A stretch of 64,000 nucleotides of DNA from the NCBI GenBank assembly GCA_017466065.1, contig JAFTUV010000026.1, forward strand, positions 14,814 to 78,813, in the 5' to 3' direction. This stretch comes from Bacteroidaceae bacterium. GTDB lineage: Bacteria > Bacteroidota > Bacteroidia > Bacteroidales > Bacteroidaceae. The notes under the pieces are model-generated. The model saw nothing but the letters and a program-made list of their open reading frames with translations. It searched no databases and had not been told where the DNA came from. Positions 27,879 through 35,142 of the stretch are shown in pieces (the first letter of the stretch is position 1; each line of letters opens with the position of its first letter). The translations under genes and the position numbers were made by a program.

Positions 27879-28437
27879 TATAGGTACTAAATTTCGCAAG
27901 TGGAGCCGAACCATACATCGCGACCTCTCTTTCTTTTTTTCGGGAATGATACTTATTTATGCAATATCGGGAATAGTTATGAACCACCGAAACAGCATAA
28001 ACCCCAATTATTCCATTGAAGTGAAAAACTTTGTATTGGAGGAGGCTCTGCCCGCGAAGGCTGCCATCAAGAAGGAGCACGTTTTACGTCTGCTCGAAAC
28101 GTTGGGCGAAGAGAAGAACTACACCAAACATTATTTCCCCAAAGAGAATACAATGAAGGTGTTTCTTAAAAGCGGCTCCAATCTATGGGTAAATTTAAGT
28201 AACCGACAGGCTGTTTATGAGAAACTTACCCGTCGTCCCATATTGAGTACGCTGACAAAGTTGCATTACAATCCGGGTAGGTGGTGGACACATTTTTCCG
28301 ACCTCTTTGCCGTTTCCTTGATTATAATAACCATAACCGGAATTATAATGAACAAAGGGTCAAAAGGGTTGTGGGGCCGTGGCGGTATTGAACTTATTTT
28401 GGGTATAGTGGTACCATTGTTATTTATATTTTTATGA
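27865..28437 (+). CDS. PepSY-associated TM-helix protein
   Basis: 190 residues: TM helix 1 (about 24-42, after RKWSRTIHRDLSFFFSG), a periplasmic PepSY-like domain (about 55-130) and two further helices (about 145-165 and 172-190). Conserved histidines sit at the membrane borders (IHRDLS, HYNPGRWWTH). Known: PepSY-TM proteins include PiuB-type and siderophore- or iron-reduction partners, often heme-binding. This one is a short version. It is inferred to act with the lipoprotein it overlaps. Confidence 0.8.
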   Translation: MKFNNIGTKFRKWSRTIHRDLSFFFSGMILIYAISGIVMNHRNSINPNYSIEVKNFVLEEALPAKAAIKKEHVLRLLETLGEEKNYTKHYFPKENTMKVFLKSGSNLWVNLSNRQAVYEKLTRRPILSTLTKLHYNPGRWWTHFSDLFAVSLIIITITGIIMNKGSKGLWGRGGIELILGIVVPLLFIFL

Positions 28438-28440
28438 TAG

Positions 28441-29334
28441 ATGGAGAATATAATCGAGTGTAAACAGCTTACACACTATTATGGCAAAAGACTCATTTAT
28501 GAGAATTTGAGTTTTAATGTGCCCAAAGGACGAATATTGGGCTTGTTGGGAAAGAATGGAACTGGAAAGACCACGACTATAAACATTCTCAGTGGTTATC
28601 TTAAACCTCGTTCCGGGGAGTGTCGCATATTTGGGCAGAACATTCAGCAGATGGACCCTGCTTTGCGTCGCAACATAGGCCTGCTCATAGAGGGGCACGT
28701 GCAGTACCAATTTATGACTATTCGCGAGATTGAGAAATTTTATGCGGCTTTTTATCCCGGCCAGTGGCGAAAAGAGGCTTATTATGAGTTGATGAACAAA
28801 CTGAAAGTTGCGCCGGGGCAGCGTATTTCGCGAATGTCGTGCGGGCAACGCTCGCAGGTTGCACTGGGACTCATTCTTGCTCAGAATCCCGAATTATTGG
28901 TGCTCGATGATTTTTCATTGGGACTCGACCCGGGTTATCGCAGGTTGTTTGTCGATTATTTGAAGGATTATGCCCGTTCCGAAAATAAAACGGTATTCCT
29001 CACTTCGCACATAATTCAGGATATGGAACGATTGATAGACGACTGTATAATAATGGATTATGGGAAGATTCTTTTTCAACGACCAGTCGATGAGCTGCTT
29101 GGCAGCATCAGACGATACACTTGTCTGTTGCCCGATGGATTCAATTCAAGTGAACTGCCGGCCGATGCATTCTTCCATCCTTCAATAATTAGAAACAGGC
29201 TCGAAACACATTCGTTCTTGCCGATGCAGGATGTTGAGAGAATGTTCAAAGAGGCCGGTGTTCCTTGCCGTGAACTTAAATGTGAAACTGTTAATTTGGA
29301 AGATGCCTTCATTGGCCTAACAGGAAAATATTAG
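28441..29334 (+). CDS. ABC transporter ATP-binding protein with DD Walker B
   Basis: 297 residues. Walker A is GKNGTGKTT (37-45), the signature is MSCGQ (132-136) and the H-loop is LTSHIIQD. The Walker B reads LLVLDD (152-157), so the usual catalytic glutamate after the aspartate is Asp157. Where a Q-loop would be, NIGLLIEG is seen. The C-terminal region (about 215-297) is a family-specific extension. It is cotranscribed with the following membrane protein. The substitutions suggest slow hydrolysis or a conformational rather than transport role; this is inference. Confidence 0.88.
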   Translation: MENIIECKQLTHYYGKRLIYENLSFNVPKGRILGLLGKNGTGKTTTINILSGYLKPRSGECRIFGQNIQQMDPALRRNIGLLIEGHVQYQFMTIREIEKFYAAFYPGQWRKEAYYELMNKLKVAPGQRISRMSCGQRSQVALGLILAQNPELLVLDDFSLGLDPGYRRLFVDYLKDYARSENKTVFLTSHIIQDMERLIDDCIIMDYGKILFQRPVDELLGSIRRYTCLLPDGFNSSELPADAFFHPSIIRNRLETHSFLPMQDVERMFKEAGVPCRELKCETVNLEDAFIGLTGKY

Positions 29335-29340
29335 AATTAT

Positions 29341-30009
29341 ATGATAGCGATATTTTATAAGGAGTGGATTAAAACACGTTGGTATCTGTTACTTTCGGTG
29401 CTCACTATGCTTGGCTTTGTGATCTATTCGATGTTGCGCATAAACCGTGTGGCCAATCTCAAAGGTATTGAGCACGTGTGGGAGGTGATGCTTGCCAAGG
29501 ATGTGGTATTTGTCGATTTGCTCGAATTTATCCCACTGCTGGTAGGTATTTTGCTTGCCGTTGTGCAGTTCGTGCCCGAAATGCATCGCAAATGTCTTAA
29601 ACTGACATTGCATTTGCCTGTTCCTCAGCTGAAAATGATAAATGAGATGCTCTTTTTCGGGTTGTTGGTGTTAGTCGGCTGTTTTGCAGTGTGCTGGTTC
29701 ATTATGTGGCTCTATATGCAAATGGTGCTTGCACCGGAACTCTACACAAGGGTGTTGCTCACGTCGGCACCGTGGTTCATTGCCGGCATTGCTGCTTATT
29801 TGCTCGTTGCGTGGGTGTGTCTGGAACCGACTTGGAAGCGCAGGGTGCTGTATATGGTTGTAAGCATATTGCTGTTGCGTGTCTTTTTTCTCGCATCGGC
29901 TCCCGAAGCCTATAATGCTTTTTTACCTTTGCTACTTGTGTATACTCTCCTTTTAGCCACCCTTTCGTGGTTGTCGATAGCTCGTTTCAAGGAGGGCAGA
30001 CAGGATTGA
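29341..30009 (+). CDS. ABC transporter membrane protein
   Basis: 222 residues with six predicted helices, starting MIAIFYKEWIKTRWYLLL, typical of ABC-2-type permeases in which a short amphipathic helix precedes TM1. It is 6 nt after its ATPase. It probably homodimerises. The direction of transport and the substrate are unknown. Confidence 0.72.
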   Translation: MIAIFYKEWIKTRWYLLLSVLTMLGFVIYSMLRINRVANLKGIEHVWEVMLAKDVVFVDLLEFIPLLVGILLAVVQFVPEMHRKCLKLTLHLPVPQLKMINEMLFFGLLVLVGCFAVCWFIMWLYMQMVLAPELYTRVLLTSAPWFIAGIAAYLLVAWVCLEPTWKRRVLYMVVSILLLRVFFLASAPEAYNAFLPLLLVYTLLLATLSWLSIARFKEGRQD

Positions 30010-30031
30010 TTTTTTTAGAGATTGAAATGAA

Positions 30032-31063
30032 ATGATACGATTCAGTAAGATTTTTTTGTATATAACAGTTGCCCTACTGTTATTGTGGCAGCTGCCGTGG
30101 TGCTATTCGTTCTTTGCAGCCGAGGGCGTGCGTTCTCCTTTTGTGCTTTACAGCACTGTGTCGGGCGAGTTTGTTTCTACCATATTTTCCGAGGCCAAAG
30201 GTGGCGTGATAAGGCAATCGGAAAGTGGAACGCTCTATTCGCAGGAGGAGATTGACAGCGTTCTGCCATTCTTCTATATGCGCCAACTTATGGCCGATGA
30301 ACGTTTCCCCGATACTATTCACGGTGTGGGTTTTACACCTCGTGAGGCTCAGTTGGCCAATTTCTCATTCCGCAGTAATCCTATGGATATAAATGTTGTG
30401 AAAATACCGCTTTATCCTTTGCTCGAAAGTAAGTCGGGGCGTGTCGATCTGGTTATGCCCGATGATGTTTTTCGTGGTACGGAGAGTGGTGTGGAATTTA
30501 TAGCTTCTAAAACAAACACGATAGATGAGAAAAAGAGCAGGATGTTTACCGAAATGATGCTGAAAAAGGGCTTTGTTTTTCCTATCCGTTACATATCGGG
30601 TAACCCTACGGCCCGCAAGGAATATGATGAAGGTTATCTGTTGCTGGACAGTGAAGGCAAGCTCTTCCATCTGAAACAGATGGTCGGACGGCCTTATGTG
30701 CGTCACATTGTGCTGCCGGCCGATGTGAAGGCTAAATATCTCTTTATAACCGAGTTTAAGGATAGGAAAACTTTGGGCTTCGTCACCGATGAAGAGAATC
30801 GTTTTTATATTCTGAATAGTGGTACATACGATTGTGTCAGAACCGATGTTATCTTTAATCCCGGTACCGACGTGTTGAGTATTTTCGGTAACCTTTTCGA
30901 TTGGACGGTGTGTGTGAAGAATGTAGATGGGCTCTTCTACTATGCATTGGATGCAAAGGATTATTCTTTAATAAAGTCTCTCACCCATCCCAATGAGGCC
31001 GGCGGGGTCGAGGGGTTGCATTTTACATCGCCGAACGACAAATATGTGAAGCCGCGTATATAG
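30032..31063 (+). CDS. DUF4857 protein
   Basis: 343 residues with a single N-terminal hydrophobic segment (about 8-25), which is either a signal peptide or a membrane anchor, and a large beta-rich extracytoplasmic domain with short repeats (FITEFKDRKTLGFVTDEENRFYIL). It matches what I know of DUF4857 proteins, which are found at the end of such ABC operons. No catalytic motif is visible. It is the last gene of the operon, with a terminator 40 nt beyond. Confidence 0.75.
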   Translation: MIRFSKIFLYITVALLLLWQLPWCYSFFAAEGVRSPFVLYSTVSGEFVSTIFSEAKGGVIRQSESGTLYSQEEIDSVLPFFYMRQLMADERFPDTIHGVGFTPREAQLANFSFRSNPMDINVVKIPLYPLLESKSGRVDLVMPDDVFRGTESGVEFIASKTNTIDEKKSRMFTEMMLKKGFVFPIRYISGNPTARKEYDEGYLLLDSEGKLFHLKQMVGRPYVRHIVLPADVKAKYLFITEFKDRKTLGFVTDEENRFYILNSGTYDCVRTDVIFNPGTDVLSIFGNLFDWTVCVKNVDGLFYYALDAKDYSLIKSLTHPNEAGGVEGLHFTSPNDKYVKPRI

Positions 31064-31102
31064 TGCGGTAGGATTACAATTATAATTAAACTTATGCAGC
31101 AG

Positions 31103-31148
31103 GCAACCTCAATGAATTTTGTGATTGAGGTTGCTTGTTTCGTTTTTG
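31103..31148 (+). terminator. Terminator of the TonB/DUF4857 operon
   Basis: Perfect 11-bp stem GCAACCTCAAT (31103-31113) / ATTGAGGTTGC (31124-31134) with a 10-nt loop, followed by the T-rich TTGTTTCGTTTTT. Confidence 0.88.
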
Positions 31149-31223
31149 TTTGTTGAAAAGTCAATAAAGCACATACATCGAAGTTGCATAGTTGTGTAAA
31201 TGTCTTTATAGGAGCATCGACAA

Positions 31224-31347
31224 TGTGAAAATGAATTTTCACCCATTCGCTTGCTCAACTTTCTTGCTCGTTTGTTTCTATATTTGAGGTGACCCTCTAA
31301 TATATTCTGCACTCGCTGTGAAAAATATTCAAGTAAACTTAATATTT
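31224..31347. repeat. Direct repeat copy 1 (124 bp)
   Basis: Identical to 31379-31502 except for one T/C change near position 14. Offset is 155 bp. The unit contains GCTCGTTTGTTTCTATATTTG, whose TATATTTG (31279-31286) fits the -7 consensus. Confidence 0.95.
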
Positions 31348-31378
31348 GCTTTCAGCGAAGTTGGCTGCGCTCATTGCG

Positions 31379-31502
31379 TGTGAAAATGAATCTTCACCCA
31401 TTCGCTTGCTCAACTTTCTTGCTCGTTTGTTTCTATATTTGAGGTGACCCTCTAATATATTCTGCACTCGCTGTGAAAAATATTCAAGTAAACTTAATAT
31501 TT
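31379..31502. repeat. Direct repeat copy 2 (124 bp)
   Basis: Second copy, separated from the first by 31 bp (GCTTTCAGCGAAG...). Its TATATTTG is at 31434-31441. A partial third relative (GCTCGTTTGTTAGTATATTTG) follows at 31506-31526. Confidence 0.95.
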
Positions 31503-31518
31503 CTCGCTCGTTTGTTAG

Positions 31519-31526
31519 TATATTTG
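31519..31526 (+). promoter_or_regulatory. Promoter-like box before the candidate sRNA
   Basis: TATATTTG fits the -7 consensus. It is the third such box in a row (also 31279-31286 and 31434-31441). All three follow GCTCGTTTG by four bases. Transcription would start near 31533. Confidence 0.45.
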
Positions 31527-31532
31527 CAATGC

Positions 31533-31706
31533 AGGCAGGAGAAATCTGCTATGTTTTTATTAGCGTATTTTTGCTTTTATCTTCGAAACAAATTCGCCAA
31601 ATTTTTAACAAGAGGATTAAAGACAACATTACGCTCATTCGTTTGTTTCAGAATGTGTGGTGCTTCCCACCCACACTGTAACATACGGCGTGGGTGTTGT
31701 TTTTGT
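31533..31706 (+). ncRNA. Candidate small RNA
   Basis: About 170 nt with no coding frame of note, beginning after a TATATTTG box and ending in a terminator-like hairpin: CACCCACAC (31668-31676) pairs 8 of 9 with GCGTGGGTG (31688-31696), followed by TTGTTTTTG. A 5' mini-hairpin (GCAG...CTGC) lies near 31534-31551. The family is not identified. A 6S-like or other Bacteroidales sRNA is possible. The boundaries are inferred. Confidence 0.4.
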
Positions 31707-31828
31707 TCATTTCTTGTGGGGCGTTTGGCGATGCCTGTTTCGTGATGGATTAAAATGGGCTCACGCCGCTTTTTTTCATCTGCGATAATGGTATTTGCGC
31801 CAAGTTTAACCTTTAAGATTGTTACAAG

Positions 31829-32158
31829 ATGGAAGATATTACCACCCTTTACAATTTACCCGAAGTTGCACGCCTTGTGGATTATTCTGCCGAAGAAAGT
31901 GAATTTGAGTTATCCTATCGCGAAATTTATATGCACATTCCCACAGCTGCAATAGTAGAGGTTCTGCAAGGAAAAGGCCATCGGTTCAATGATTGGGAAA
32001 TATATTATGAATTTACCGGCACTTTGATGGATGGAACAAAATTCGACTTTACGGCTCTTCTGCTGAATTATAATGTCCCTGTATTGGCCGATAGAGTTTT
32101 TGTGGTAAACAAAATTCTTAAAAAAGTGGCCCGAGTGTATTCTCGTCTGATTAAATAA
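31829..32158 (+). CDS. Small protein of unknown function
   Basis: 109 residues, soluble, with no signal or membrane segment: an acidic N-terminal half (LPEVARLVDYSAEESEFELSYRE) and a C-terminal basic helix (VNKILKKVARVYSRLIK). Mixed alpha/beta composition and normal codon use support a real gene. I do not recognise the family. It precedes the Smr protein by 73 nt on the same strand. Confidence 0.55.
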   Translation: MEDITTLYNLPEVARLVDYSAEESEFELSYREIYMHIPTAAIVEVLQGKGHRFNDWEIYYEFTGTLMDGTKFDFTALLLNYNVPVLADRVFVVNKILKKVARVYSRLIK

Positions 32159-32231
32159 AATTGACCATCGGCTTAATAGGATAGTTCCTCGCTTTTTTGT
32201 AATTTCGCGCTTGAACAAAGAAAAAAGCAAT

Positions 32232-33320
32232 ATGAAGATAGGCGATAAAGTGCGTTTTATATACGAGAAAGGCGGTGGTGTGGTAACAGGCTTCCGTGGA
32301 AAGGATATTGTGCTGGTGGAGGGTGAAGATGGATTCGAGATTCCTATGCAGGTGCGCGAGTGCGTGGCTGTCGATACAAACGAGTATAATTTCGAGAAAA
32401 AGACACAAGCGCAAAGGAACAAAGAAAATGAGGTGAAGAAGCAGGCACAGCCCGTGGCTGCAAAAGCTATGCCTATGGAGGACGATGAACCTGTTGTTTC
32501 TTATCGTCCTATGGAACGCCCCGAAGGCGAGCGACTCAATGTGCTGTTGGCTTTCCTGCCAATGGAGGAGAAATCCCTCTCGAACACCCGTTTCGAGGCC
32601 TACATAATAAACGACAGTAATTATCGCCTCTATTACACCTACCTCTCGGCTTCGGGTCGCAGTTGGCAGATGCGTGCCACGGGAGTGCTGGAACCGAACT
32701 CAAAAATGTTCATCGAAGAGTTCGGGCGCGAGGAACTTAACGACATTGAGCACGTTTGCGTTCAGTTGCTTCCTCACAAGGATAAAAAGCCCTTTGCGCT
32801 TAAACCGGCAATGAACATAGAGCGTCGCATCGACACTGTTAAATTCTATAAGTTGCATCTGTTCCGCGAGAATCCCTATTTCGACGAGGGAGCACTCATA
32901 TACGACCTTATTACCGACGACAAGCCTGTAAAGGAGATTTTTACCGATGCCGCCGAGCTTCAAAAGGCAATTATGGAGAAGAAACGCACCGACGAGGCAA
33001 AGCCTGTGCAACAGACCGTGAAAACAGCAAAGGGAAATGAAATTCTGGAAGTGGACCTGCACATAAACGAACTGCTCGACACTACCGCGGGAATGAATAA
33101 TTTTGAAATTCTCAATTATCAGTTGGATGTAGTGCGCAAGACCATCGACGAGAATTTAAAGTACAAGGGCAAGCGCATAGTCTTCATTCACGGCAAGGGT
33201 GAGGGGGTGTTGCGCAATGCAATAGCGCAGGAGTTGCGCCGTAAATATCCACGTTGTTATTCGCAGGATGCATCGTTTCAAAAGTATGGCTTTGGTGCTA
33301 CAATGGTTATAATAAAGTAG
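32232..33320 (+). CDS. DUF2027-Smr protein (MutS2 C-terminal-like)
   Basis: 362 residues: an N-terminal SH3-like DUF2027 region (1-50, KIGDKVRFIYEKGGGVVTGF), a Lys/Glu-rich linker, a beta domain (about 95-230) and a C-terminal Smr domain (about 275-362) with VDLHINEL, IVFIHGKGEGVLR and FGATMVIIK. Smr domains are nucleases or RNA-binding modules, named after MutS2. Without the MutS part the target is unknown. The start is at ATG 32232 rather than the frame start at 32211, because the conserved domain begins there. Confidence 0.9.
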   Translation: MKIGDKVRFIYEKGGGVVTGFRGKDIVLVEGEDGFEIPMQVRECVAVDTNEYNFEKKTQAQRNKENEVKKQAQPVAAKAMPMEDDEPVVSYRPMERPEGERLNVLLAFLPMEEKSLSNTRFEAYIINDSNYRLYYTYLSASGRSWQMRATGVLEPNSKMFIEEFGREELNDIEHVCVQLLPHKDKKPFALKPAMNIERRIDTVKFYKLHLFRENPYFDEGALIYDLITDDKPVKEIFTDAAELQKAIMEKKRTDEAKPVQQTVKTAKGNEILEVDLHINELLDTTAGMNNFEILNYQLDVVRKTIDENLKYKGKRIVFIHGKGEGVLRNAIAQELRRKYPRCYSQDASFQKYGFGATMVIIK

Positions 33321-33372
33321 TTACGGATAAACTCGTGTAACTAAAAAAGAGCTATAAAAATTTCAAGAACAT

Positions 33373-33542
33373 AAATTTTAGAGATAATATAGCAGTTGAC
33401 CCACACTCCAATAGTTAATGTCATCCCGACAGAGCAACTTCGCTGAAAGCAATGCGATGAGGGATCTCTCACACAAGGTTCGAGATGACAAATACGCGAA
33501 AAAAATGTATTTGGGTCAACATCTATATTATTACCTAAATTT
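33373..33542. mobile_element. MITE-like hairpin element between convergent genes
   Basis: Imperfect terminal inverted repeats of about 30 bp enclose a 170-bp segment. The inner 20 bp (33384-33403 and 33512-33531) match 18 of 20, including the perfect GTTGACCCA/TGGGTCAAC. Inside lies a palindromic GTCAT...ATGAC element. There is no transposase. The whole could fold into one long hairpin and may serve as a bidirectional terminator for the Smr gene and comF. Confidence 0.6.
33420..33489. repeat. Dispersed palindromic repeat family B, copy at 33 kb
   Basis: GTCATCCCGACAGAG...GGGATCTC...GAGATGAC. It has the same outline as the copies at 47, 53 and 63 kb (GTCATTTCGA...AGATTTCTC...AAATGAC) but is more divergent. 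Confidence 0.6.
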
Positions 33543-33551
33543 AAACAGCTT

Positions 33552-34241
33552 CTAAATTTTATTGAAGGAGTAGGCGAGGGTGAATAGGCTTACTTTTGTG
33601 TCGGGCAGGGTGGCAATACTCTTTGCGCAGGCGGCAATGGTGGCACCCGTTGTCAGCACATCATCGACAAGCAAAATATGCTTGCCTTGCAATGCCTCGG
33701 GCTTTGTGACGGCGAAAATTCCCTCTACATTTTTCCACCTTTCGTCGCGGTTCTTGTGCGTTTGAGTCTCGTTGGCCACAGTGCGCTTCACACACTCTTT
33801 TATCACAGGGATATTACTCACACGGGCAAGGCCGCGGGCAATGTAGTCGCATTGGTTATAGCCGCGTTTGCGTTCTTTTTTCTTCGATAGAGGCAACGGC
33901 ACAATAGCATCGATGCCCTCGAAGAAACCCTGCTCGCAAAGGTCGCCGGCTGCTGCTGCGGCAAGCCTTTCGGCAATTTCGGGGTGGTTTTTGTATTTTA
34001 TGCGGTGCAGCAGATTGTTGTAGGGCGAGCCTTTACGGTAGTATATGTACGACGATGCACGCTCCACAGGCACAATCCCCCAGAAGAGCTTTTCAATCTC
34101 TGCAATGTGTTGCTCTTCTATGCGTGGCAGCTGATAGAGGCAGTTGAGACAGATGTCCTTCTCGCTCGACGAGAGGATAGAACCGCACACGGCGCAGTAG
34201 CGGGGCAGTATAAGGTCGAGAAAATCAGAAATCCACTTCAT
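33552..34241 (-). CDS. ComF-family phosphoribosyltransferase-like protein
   Basis: 229 residues. An N-terminal zinc-ribbon-like C4 (C16, C19, C31, C34: CAVC...CLNC) precedes a type I phosphoribosyltransferase fold with the PRPP motif ILLVDDVLTTGATI (about 190-205). KKKERKRGYNQ is the other family block. Known: ComF/GntX proteins act in DNA uptake or carbon use in other bacteria. The role here is unproven. It overlaps the end of recX by 17 nt, so coexpression is likely. Confidence 0.9.
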   Translation of the reverse strand: MKWISDFLDLILPRYCAVCGSILSSSEKDICLNCLYQLPRIEEQHIAEIEKLFWGIVPVERASSYIYYRKGSPYNNLLHRIKYKNHPEIAERLAAAAAGDLCEQGFFEGIDAIVPLPLSKKKERKRGYNQCDYIARGLARVSNIPVIKECVKRTVANETQTHKNRDERWKNVEGIFAVTKPEALQGKHILLVDDVLTTGATIAACAKSIATLPDTKVSLFTLAYSFNKI

Positions 34242-34698
34242 AGCCTTCGCAATTTATGATTTTAAAAATTCTTGCCGGCTCAAAGCCGCGCGATGCAGCG
34301 AAGCGTACAATTTTTTGTCGTGCGGCATAATCGTCTTTCCCTTTCAGCTCCTTCTGCTTCAATGAAATAACAGCTTGCAGTGCCTGCGTGTACTCCTTTT
34401 CGTCAATCTGTTCAATGGCGGCCGCAATATCCTCGGCCGGCAGGCGTTTCTCGCGCAACGCCGCCACAATTTTTATTTTCCCCCAATGGTTGAAGCGCAC
34501 CTTGTCGTTCACAAAGGCGCGGCAGTAACGCCCTTCGTCGATGAATCCCTCACTTTGCAGCCTCTCTATTATGGCTCGTTGGTCGGTGTGCGCAACGCCC
34601 CACGCTGTGAGCTTGTTGCTCACTTCGCTTGTGCAACGCTCGCACAGTGTGCAGTATGCAGCGGCTTTGTTTAGTGCTTCGGCAGGGGAGAGGGGCAT
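34225..34698 (-). CDS. recX: Regulatory protein RecX
   Basis: 157 residues, all-helical, with three tandem three-helix repeats. SEVSNKLTAWGV, IIERLQSEGFIDEGRYCRAFVNDKVRFNHWGKIKI and the C-terminal IVRFAASRGFEPARIFKII are family blocks. It modulates RecA filaments. In this phylum it is often unlinked from recA, as here. Confidence 0.9.
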   Translation of the reverse strand: MPLSPAEALNKAAAYCTLCERCTSEVSNKLTAWGVAHTDQRAIIERLQSEGFIDEGRYCRAFVNDKVRFNHWGKIKIVAALREKRLPAEDIAAAIEQIDEKEYTQALQAVISLKQKELKGKDDYAARQKIVRFAASRGFEPARIFKIINCEGYEVDF

Positions 34699-34791
34699 AG
34701 GGGTATGTTTTTATTGTGAAAAGTAATGGTAATAGTTTGTTGCAAAGAGAATATTATTTATTACGGCAATATTAATATTTTTTGTGTTATT

Positions 34792-35142
34792 ATGGAAAAT
34801 ATAGAAACTAAAAAGTGTATTCCTTTTACTTTTTCGGCAACAGGTTATAAACCTTTGACTGTTTTTAGTAAATTTTTATTTGTATTGTTTGTGATTGCGT
34901 TAATTGTTGCTGTAATATCTTTCATTGTTGCTATCGTGCATACAGGTGGTGAAACCTGGGAGGAACGCTCTTTAAATAATAGTATTCAAATTGCAGCGTG
35001 GATTTCGTTGGGGTATTCATTAACTACTGCATTTGTCATTTTTTTACAGGTGATAATGTTGAATGTAATTAGAACGATTCTTCATACTCAAATACTGCAT
35101 CGTGCAGTCTTGGAAGATAAATATAACTTTGTGGAGGATTAG
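34792..35142 (+). CDS. Small two- to three-helix membrane protein
   Basis: 116 residues with hydrophobic helices at about 24-48 and 68-95 and an acidic C-terminus. No family is recognised. Base composition is clearly more AT-rich than that of its neighbours, suggesting weak selection or acquisition. The frame continues upstream to 34726, but the ATG at 34792 gives the hydrophilic start MENIETKK. It is convergent with prmC, with a 4-nt overlap at the 3' ends (35139-35142). Confidence 0.5.
   Translation: MENIETKKCIPFTFSATGYKPLTVFSKFLFVLFVIALIVAVISFIVAIVHTGGETWEERSLNNSIQIAAWISLGYSLTTAFVIFLQVIMLNVIRTILHTQILHRAVLEDKYNFVED

Larger units (their letters stand above)
31064..31828. other. 765-nt gene-free stretch: terminator, direct repeats, candidate sRNA
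   Basis: Between DUF4857 and the next gene I find no credible coding frame. It holds, in order, the operon terminator (31103-31148), a 124-bp near-perfect direct repeat, three TATATTTG boxes and a structured AT-rich stretch ending in a terminator-like hairpin. Each is listed separately. Confidence 0.8.

Noticed and set aside
31473..31745. 90-codon frame in the 31-kb gap
   Set aside because: Cys/Phe-rich nonsense overlapping the candidate sRNA and its terminator.
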